DNA from: Scenedesmus sp. ARA3
Lineage: Eukaryota > Chlorophyta > Chlorophyceae > Sphaeropleales > Scenedesmaceae
Reading direction: 5' to 3'
DNA length: 64,000 bases
Assembly: GCA_004335835.1 (NCBI GenBank)
Contig: RWJK01001679.1
Span: 1 to 64,000 of the forward strand
Below the pieces are notes generated by a model that was not told the origin of the DNA, did no database searches, and saw only the letters and a program-made list of their open reading frames with translations. Positions within the stretch are counted from its first letter, which is position 1, and each line of letters begins with the position of its first letter. Made by a program: the position numbers and the translations under genes. Below are positions 58,701 through 64,000 of the stretch, piece by piece.

Positions 58701-61273
58701 AACAAGCTGCTGGCCAAACACGCCGCCTGTGAGCCTTCTATTGGTGTTTCACCAATAGAAACCCACTGCCGGTTAAACATGCACCCAGCCAAACACGCTG
58801 CCGGTCAAGGATGCTGCTGGTCAAACACGCCCCCCACCCACCTGCTCGTTGATGCCGGCGTAGATGCGGTCAAACACGCGCGGCACTCCGCAGAAGAGGC
58901 TGGGGCGCAGCGCCTTGATGTCGTCCAGCACCTTGGGGATCTCGCCCTGCCAGTAGCCAATGCTGCCGCCCTTGTGCAGCATGAACTCCTCCGCCAGCCT
59001 GCAGGGAGGTTAACAGCAAACATGCATGCAGGGTCAGCGGCATTCTCGCAGGAAACGATGTAAGGGTGGTGTATAGGATCTGGATGATGCAGTATGAACT
59101 CCTCCGCCAGCCTGCAGGACGGCAGCAGCATGCATGCAGGATCAGCAGCATGCTTGCAGGAAGGACACGACGCTGCCGCCCTTGTGCAGCATGAACTCCT
59201 CCGCCAGCCTGCAGGGGGCGGGTTGGCATGCGTCAGGCAGTGTTGTTTGGCTGGTGACAAGGATGGTTGAGCATACGGGGCCGTGTTTTACAGCAGTCCA
59301 TAGCACTCACAATCTGCTGATCTCGCACACTGCTGTGCAAACATTAGCAGGCGCACCACCAGCAGCAGCAGCAGCAGCAGCAGCAGAAAGATGCGCACCT
59401 GTCAAACACGTGTGCCAGGGGCAGGAAGCTGAGGTAGGAGTCCTCGGGCCCCAGGCTCTCATTGAAGGAGGCCAGGTACTGGTTGCAGCCAGCAATGGTG
59501 GCCACCAGCGCAGCGTGCGTGATCATCACACCCTTGGGCGTGCCTGCAAAAGAGTTAGCGACAAGCATGAAAGTGGAGAACCGCCACCCGCTCGTTGCAC
59601 ATCATCAAGCTCAATGCAGCTGAGCTGCCAATCTTCAGCCCTGCTGCTGCTATCACTTGTTGGCTGCTCCCCCGTCACTGGTGCCAACACAGAGCTGCTG
59701 CAGGCTCCCCCGGCTTGCCCGCCCCGTCCCAGCATTTGACCACGTATTGACACAAAAACCAGAACAGTATCAGATGCAGCCGCACCTGTGGTGCCGCTGG
59801 TGTACATGATGGTGGAGAGGTCGCTGGGCTTGGGCGGCTCAGGCGCTGCCAGCTTGGAGCGGCCCAGCTGCTGCAGCTCAGCAAAGCTCAGCAGCTTGTT
59901 GTCAGTGGCCCTGGCAGCCTGCATGCGCAAACATAGCCGGCAGCAGCAGCAGGGGACAGAAGGGTGGGGTTGCAGTGCACAGACGGCACAGCCAACAGAC
60001 AGCTCGTGTACAGGTAGGAACTGCCTGTACTGCTGCTGATGCTGCAAGCACCCCACCATCAGCGCTGCAGCTTTATAGCGTTGAATGTGCCTTCTTCGCA
60101 GCTGCAGCTGGATTATATCACCGCCCTCTGGTTGCCGCCACCGCTGCTGCGCTGCTGTCCCGCGCTGCCACAGCCTGATCTGCAAGCGCTGCCGCCGCTG
60201 CCGCCGCCGCCGCCGCTGTTGCTGCTCACCAACAATTCCTCCAAGCGCGGGCCCGCTCTGCTCACCCTGATGTCTGCTGCTGCCGCCGCTGCTGCCGCTG
60301 CTGCTGCTCCACAACAAAACAACTCCTCTGATCATGCTCACCCTGATGTCTGCTGGCGCTGCCTCTCCCCAGTAGGCCACGCCTGCCAGCTTGCCCACTG
60401 CCTTCAGCGCTGCTGCCATGCGGCCGAGGCGCTTGCCCGCCACCACCACCATGCGCGCCTCGCTGTGCTCAATGATGTACTCGATGGCATCAGCTCCCAG
60501 CGTCTCATACAGCGGCACGCACACGTAGCTCATGCGGTTGCAGGCCTGCAGGAAAGTGTGCAGGAAGGTTCGCAGGAATCACGCGTCAGCACTGTCTTGC
60601 TGTGCTTGATGATGTACTTGATGGCACCCTGGCCCAGCATCCCGCACAGCGGCACACACACACATAGCTCATGCGGTTGCAGGCCTGCAGGTGACAGCTC
60701 TGCCTGCCGCACGTCAGAGCATGTCTGAAGGCAACCGAGTCGGGTGCCAGTGCCAGGCAGTACAGCACTGCTGTCAGCAGTGTTAGTTGCTGGAACACAA
60801 GATAAATATGGCCACACACCTGCATGGCTAGCATCCACTCAGGGCAGTTAGATCCTAGGATGCATATCTTGTCGCCCCGCTTGAGTCCCAGAGACTTGAA
60901 TGCTGATGCAATCGAGGCAGTCTGCTCCTGCGCCTCTGCATATGTGATGAACTTGTAGGGCTGTGCCTCTCCATCCACCACGGGCCTGTGGCCCAGGCAC
61001 AAACTGTTGGGCCATTTCTCGCAGCTGTTCCTGTTGGCAGCAACAGCAAGGGCGTCACCATGAGCACCGATGCCATGCCAAACCAAACTGTGTCCCAGGG
61101 GTATGCGGTTGCTTCACGCACTTGAAATTGTCGTAAAGCGTGCTCACGCTCGGAAGAGATGGGCTGCCGTCTGCAGAAAGAGCATTCGTCCACACCGGGC
61201 TGGCTGCAGGGCGGTGGCGAGAGGCCTTTCTTTCAGGCGCAACCTCGAAGAGCATGGGATAGCGTGGAGCCAT
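55751..61273 (-). CDS. LACS: Long-chain acyl-CoA synthetase (AMP-forming)
   Basis: Twelve exons: 61273-61122, 61030-60820, 60545-60342, 59918-59786, 59543-59399, 58998-58842, 58456-58367, 57927-57690, 57348-57208, 56933-56832, 56503-56331 and 56023-55751; phases close to 672 aa, normal for plant and algal LACS. It activates free fatty acids to acyl-CoA through an acyl-adenylate. Motifs in order: [20 protein letters not shown], the ATP-binding [19 protein letters not shown] near residue 227, [84 protein letters not shown] and [23 protein letters not shown]. The start gives [18 protein letters not shown] with no strong targeting signal, resembling ER or peroxisome forms; the C terminus SKAAGL is not a standard PTS1. 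At least five exons have decayed edge duplicates beside them. Confidence 0.93.
57449..57493 (-). repeat. Duplicate of LACS exon 9 start with acceptor
   Basis: Reads [13 protein letters not shown] after CACCAG, matching exon 9 ([13 protein letters not shown]) which begins about 145 bp further in gene sense at 57348. The copy diverges after about 40 coding bases. Confidence 0.85.
57990..58186 (-). repeat. Two decayed copies of LACS exon 8 start with acceptors
   Basis: Copies at about 57990-58051 ([18 protein letters not shown]) and 58120-58186 ([18 protein letters not shown]) precede the true exon 8 at 57927 ([18 protein letters not shown]). Spacing is about 130 bp and each copy keeps an AG at the equivalent acceptor position. 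Confidence 0.9.
59092..59217 (-). repeat. Two copies of LACS exon 6 start with acceptor
   Basis: At about 59092-59117 and 59170-59217 the start of exon 6 (CTGCAGGCTGGCGGAGGAGT in sense, coding LAEEF, in the longer copy [12 protein letters not shown]) is repeated upstream of the true exon, which begins at 58998. Confidence 0.85.
59360..59386. repeat. (CAG)n microsatellite in LACS intron 5
   Basis: Nine CAG units close to the exon 5 donor. Confidence 0.85.
60259..60279 (-). repeat. Short duplicate of LACS exon 3 end with donor
   Basis: About 21 bases (core CTCACCCTGATGTCTGCTG on the plus strand) match 60337-60355, spanning the exon 3 donor (ADIR|GTGAG), about 78 bp further downstream in gene sense. 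Confidence 0.65.
60593..60692 (-). repeat. Decayed copy of LACS exon 3 start with acceptor
   Basis: After a CTGCAG acceptor-like site the sense strand can be read as [10 protein letters not shown] and, after a small indel, [20 protein letters not shown]. The true exon 3 at 60545 reads [20 protein letters not shown] then IEYIIEHS. About 100 bp are duplicated in intron 2. Confidence 0.85.
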
Positions 61274-62556
61274 GATAAGCAGCTGCTGCACCGCTGAAAG
61301 GTTGTTGTTAAGATACAGGAAGTGTTAGGGGCTTTGAACAAGAGCTTGTAGGCTGTCTGGGAGTCGTTCCTGTGTAGGTGGTACTGCCCCGGTGCGAAAT
61401 GTTTGCGGTTAGTCCCGTGCAAAGCCCTGTTTGTCACTCCTAAACGTCTATGTGGCTGACATGTAAGACGTAAGAGGGCGAGCCCTGGGCCCAAAGGAAG
61501 GTGAGCGACCTACAGTGTGACAGGTGCTCGCCAGAGGCTGCAACCACTGCTGACAGCTCACGCTGCAACTAGCCTTGCAATGCAGATGTAGAGTTGTATA
61601 AATACAAACGGGTAGCATTCATGTTCAGTAAAGCATGCTCACTCCCACCAGACTGCGCGCGCGTTTGGGCCGGGGATGATGCAGGCATGCAGCAACTTGA
61701 TCAACTTGTCTCCAGCTCAGGTTGTAGGTATCATTGGTGGCAGCAATTCAGGACTCACGTTCATTCCGCCGGTGGGATCAGGGGCATAAGGATGAGGACT
61801 ATATTCAGGGTTCGGCTCAGTGAGCACGAAATGAAAGGTCGTCAGGCAAACGTTTTGGTTCAGCCCCAGCAAAATGCGTTTTTAAAATCAGACCACTCAT
61901 GAAATAAAAAAGAACACATACAGCAGACCTGTCATCGTTAGGTAATGGGTACGCTCCAGCTGGCCACCCTTCTGCCGCAGAAGAGTGCATCAGCTGATGC
62001 AGTGCAGTGCTCCTTATGACAGGATTTTCCAGTGTGCAAGCACAGCACTAAAGTGCCCAGACTTCACCCAGAAAATTCAACTTGACGCCCTGCATACTAA
62101 GGTCTGTTGTATGTACAGCACAGTGCTAGTGGGTGACACGCGATACAGCTGGCCTGGCAAGCTGTTCTCCAAGTATTACATTTCTGCGACACGAAGAGAT
62201 ACAAGCTATGCTAATACACCCTTGTAATACGGCAGCAGCGTAATTGCCTGATCATACGCGCCAGCTAACACACACCACTGTTGTCACCTAGTCCGTTGTT
62301 GATGTACACCCAGCAACATCCACGAGGGCTTGCCCAGGATACCGGAACAACCAGCAAAATTGAAGAAGTCTGCAAAAACCTCTTTGGCGTCCTCTCGAAC
62401 GAACCTGCGACCTGTTAGATGAGATCTGTGTCCGCTCACCTTCCGCCAAACTTGCTCTGCCACAGACAGCAAAGCCAGGCCTAGGAAGCCGTCTAAGCAG
62501 CCAAGAACAGCCAGTAAAAGGATCACCTTCGTCCTTTAACAGCAGCAACAGTCACC
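61274..62556. other. Divergent intergenic region, 1.3 kb
   Basis: Between the divergent LACS and PSAI genes. A TATAAATA lies at 61597-61604 but is 950 bp from the PSAI start and is not assigned. No gene is supported. Confidence 0.4.
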
Positions 62557-63343
62557 ATGCAGGTCGCAGCTCGCGTTCAGTGCAAGGCCCCAGTGGTCGC
62601 CCGCCGCGTGCAGCGCGTGGCTGTTCGCCCTGTGGCAGCCATGAGCCAGCAGCAGAAGGTGGCTGGTGCTGCCCTGGCCTCCGTGGCTCTGGCCGGTGCC
62701 TTCGCAGCTGCCCCCGTGAGTGCACCTCCGATCTTGCGTTTTGAAGGAGCCTATTGCAGCGAGCAGAAGCAGTGGCAGCGCAGGCTATTCAGTACAGCGT
62801 GATCGCGCTTGCAGGGAGCGTGCAGCTGCAGACGTCGCTCACCAGACCACTTCCCAGACACTGACAGTGCAGCAGCAGTTGGCAGCATGCAGCCCTGCAG
62901 CAGCGCATCCCAACGTGATCTATTACGATATTGACGTTCAATTGAAGCCTGGTGGCATCTGCAGCTCAGCAGCAGCTGCTGCAGCAGTCTGCTGCTTTGG
63001 CTACCATGCACGGGCAAGCTGGGCAGTGGCGCCATCCCCCAGCAGATCAGCAGCAACGTGCCATCCCAGCAACAGCACCCTCTGGATCAGCACAGCTTCA
63101 TAGCAGCAAGTCACTGGACGCAGGGTCATTACAGCAGTCAACTGACAGTCCGTCTGGGTGTGCTATCGCCCCTGCCTGCTGCTGCTGCTGCTGCAGGCTG
63201 AGGCCGCTAACGTGGTCAACACTGTGGCCAGCGCTGCTGAGGGCTACCCCTTCGTGCCCCCTTCATGGGCACCTGCCGTGCTGATTCCCTTCGTGGCCTG
63301 GTTCATCCCAGGCTTCGTGATGGCCTCGATGTTCGTGTACATT
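62557..63343 (+). CDS. PSAI: Photosystem I subunit VIII (PsaI), nuclear-encoded; last codons not resolved
   Basis: Exons 62557-62715 and 63197-63343 join in phase. The first exon gives a transit peptide (MQVAARVQCKAPVVARRVQR) followed by a hydrophobic Ala-rich stretch ending FAAAP. The second gives the mature part, with one membrane helix: SWAPAVLIPFVAWFIPGFVM then ASMFVYI. The pattern IPxV...P..xMAsxFxyI is that of PsaI, a single-span PSI subunit that helps hold PsaL and the trimer or LHCII docking side; in Chlamydomonas the gene is nuclear, in land plants plastid. The second exon ends with a good donor (ATT|GTGAGT) just before the normal C terminus. A tiny final exon is needed; CAG|GACATGTAG at 63981-63989 would fit the phase but is weak, and the true one may lie beyond the window. 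Confidence 0.8.
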
Positions 63344-64000
63344 GTGAGTGTGGACGCTTGGCTTGGGATGTTGCATCACAGCAGCAGATGTAGCAGCAGA
63401 TTGGTAGGGTACAGCACTGTGGCCAGCATTCCAGGCTTTGTGATGGCCTTGCTTTTGTTTACGTTTTGAGTAGCCGGCTGTGGAAGGCCAGCAGGGTTTT
63501 TTGTACCAGCGATCATCAGGGTAGAGTAGGGTGGTGTCTCAGGGGCATCTCAGGCTTTGTGAAGGCCTTGCTGTCTGGGAGTGGGCGCGCTGCTTGATTA
63601 GACTTTGCTGGAGGGTGTGTCCGGCCTGCAAATCTGCAGTGTACAGGGATGCTGCTGCTACCACTGCATGCTGGCGACAGGCGCATGGCTCCGCTGCTCA
63701 TCATCTGCGGCAGTTGCCGTTGCTGCGGGCTGATGAGTAGGGGGCCTTGCCTTCATCACCGCATGCAGCAGCAGCAGCGTTTGTGAACGTTGCGAGGGGG
63801 CAGTTGTGTGTGTCGGCATGTGTGTTGGTGTACAGATCAGTAAAGCAGATCAGCAGTATGGCCGTGCCGGTGTGGCTCGCATGCAGCAGCAGGCTGTGTT
63901 GTGTTGGGTGCACATTGCAGCAGCAGATCAGTAGTACAGCTGTGTGCCGTGGCCAGCAGGAAGCAGCAGCAGCACTGCAGGACATGTAGTTGACATTGCT
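63344..64000. other. PSAI intron or 3' region with exon-edge copies
   Basis: No separate gene is seen. It contains two degenerate copies of the exon 2 end and many CAG runs, and either holds the last PSAI exon or leads to it. Confidence 0.4.
63418..63575 (+). repeat. Two decayed copies of the PSAI exon 2 end
   Basis: At about 63418-63462 (CCAGGCTTTGTGATGGCCTT) and 63543-63575 (CTCAGGCTTTGTGAAGGCCT) the membrane-helix codons for PGFVMAS are repeated downstream of the true exon end at 63343, spaced about 120 bp. Confidence 0.85.

Noticed and set aside
61597..61604. TATAAATA as PSAI promoter
   Set aside because: It lies about 950 bp from the start codon and faces an unassigned region; an unannotated 5' UTR intron would be needed.
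1..64000. tRNA or rRNA genes
   Set aside because: I found no convincing tRNA T-loop with matching acceptor stem and no rRNA core sequence by eye; a covariance-model scan was not possible.

Overview
This 64 kb window reads as nuclear DNA of a green alga, probably a chlorophycean (Scenedesmus-like taxa would fit, but this is inference). The evidence is intron-rich genes with GT-AG junctions, moderately high GC, pervasive CAG/CTG trinucleotide runs coding poly-Q and poly-A, candidate TGTAA poly(A) signals, a nuclear gene for the photosystem I subunit PsaI, and plastid-targeted proteins (a TLP18.3/Psb32-like TPM protein and a MEKHLA protein). No rRNA, tRNA, CRISPR array or prokaryotic operon was seen.

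Layout, left to right. (1) 1-8.6 kb, minus strand: the 5' part of a secreted Cys-rich protein, a histidine-specific methyltransferase of the EgtD type, and a MEKHLA-domain protein whose intron 3 carries a small inverted-repeat element. (2) 9.0-20.9 kb, plus strand: two tandem gene pairs side by side. The first is two divergent five-exon histone H3 variants. The second is two MYND zinc-finger genes, of which the first copy looks broken. (3) 22.1-29.0 kb, minus strand: a SANT-domain poly-Q protein and a short NSE1 (SMC5/6 complex) homologue. (4) 29.6-48.4 kb, plus strand: TLP18.3/Psb32, RAD54B with 19 exons, TIM8, an F-box protein with an assembly gap inside a coding repeat, and an LRRC34-like leucine-rich-repeat protein. 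(5) 49.6-61.3 kb, minus strand: alanine-glyoxylate aminotransferase 2 and a long-chain acyl-CoA synthetase. (6) 62.6 kb to the end, plus strand: PsaI.

The genes do not form a pathway cluster. RAD54B, NSE1, the H3 variants and the SANT protein all act on chromatin or DNA repair, but this is ordinary eukaryotic gene order. Exon structures were assembled by hand from splice-site consensus, phase continuity and protein-family similarity; phases close exactly in every model except MYND copy 1 and the unresolved last exon of PSAI.

The most unusual feature is at DNA level. In at least six genes (MEKHLA, SANT, RAD54B, AGXT2, LACS, PSAI) the introns or flanks next to an exon contain one to three decayed copies of that exon's edge, usually with the adjacent splice site. 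I call these exon-edge echoes. The tandem H3 variants are the second main point of interest.
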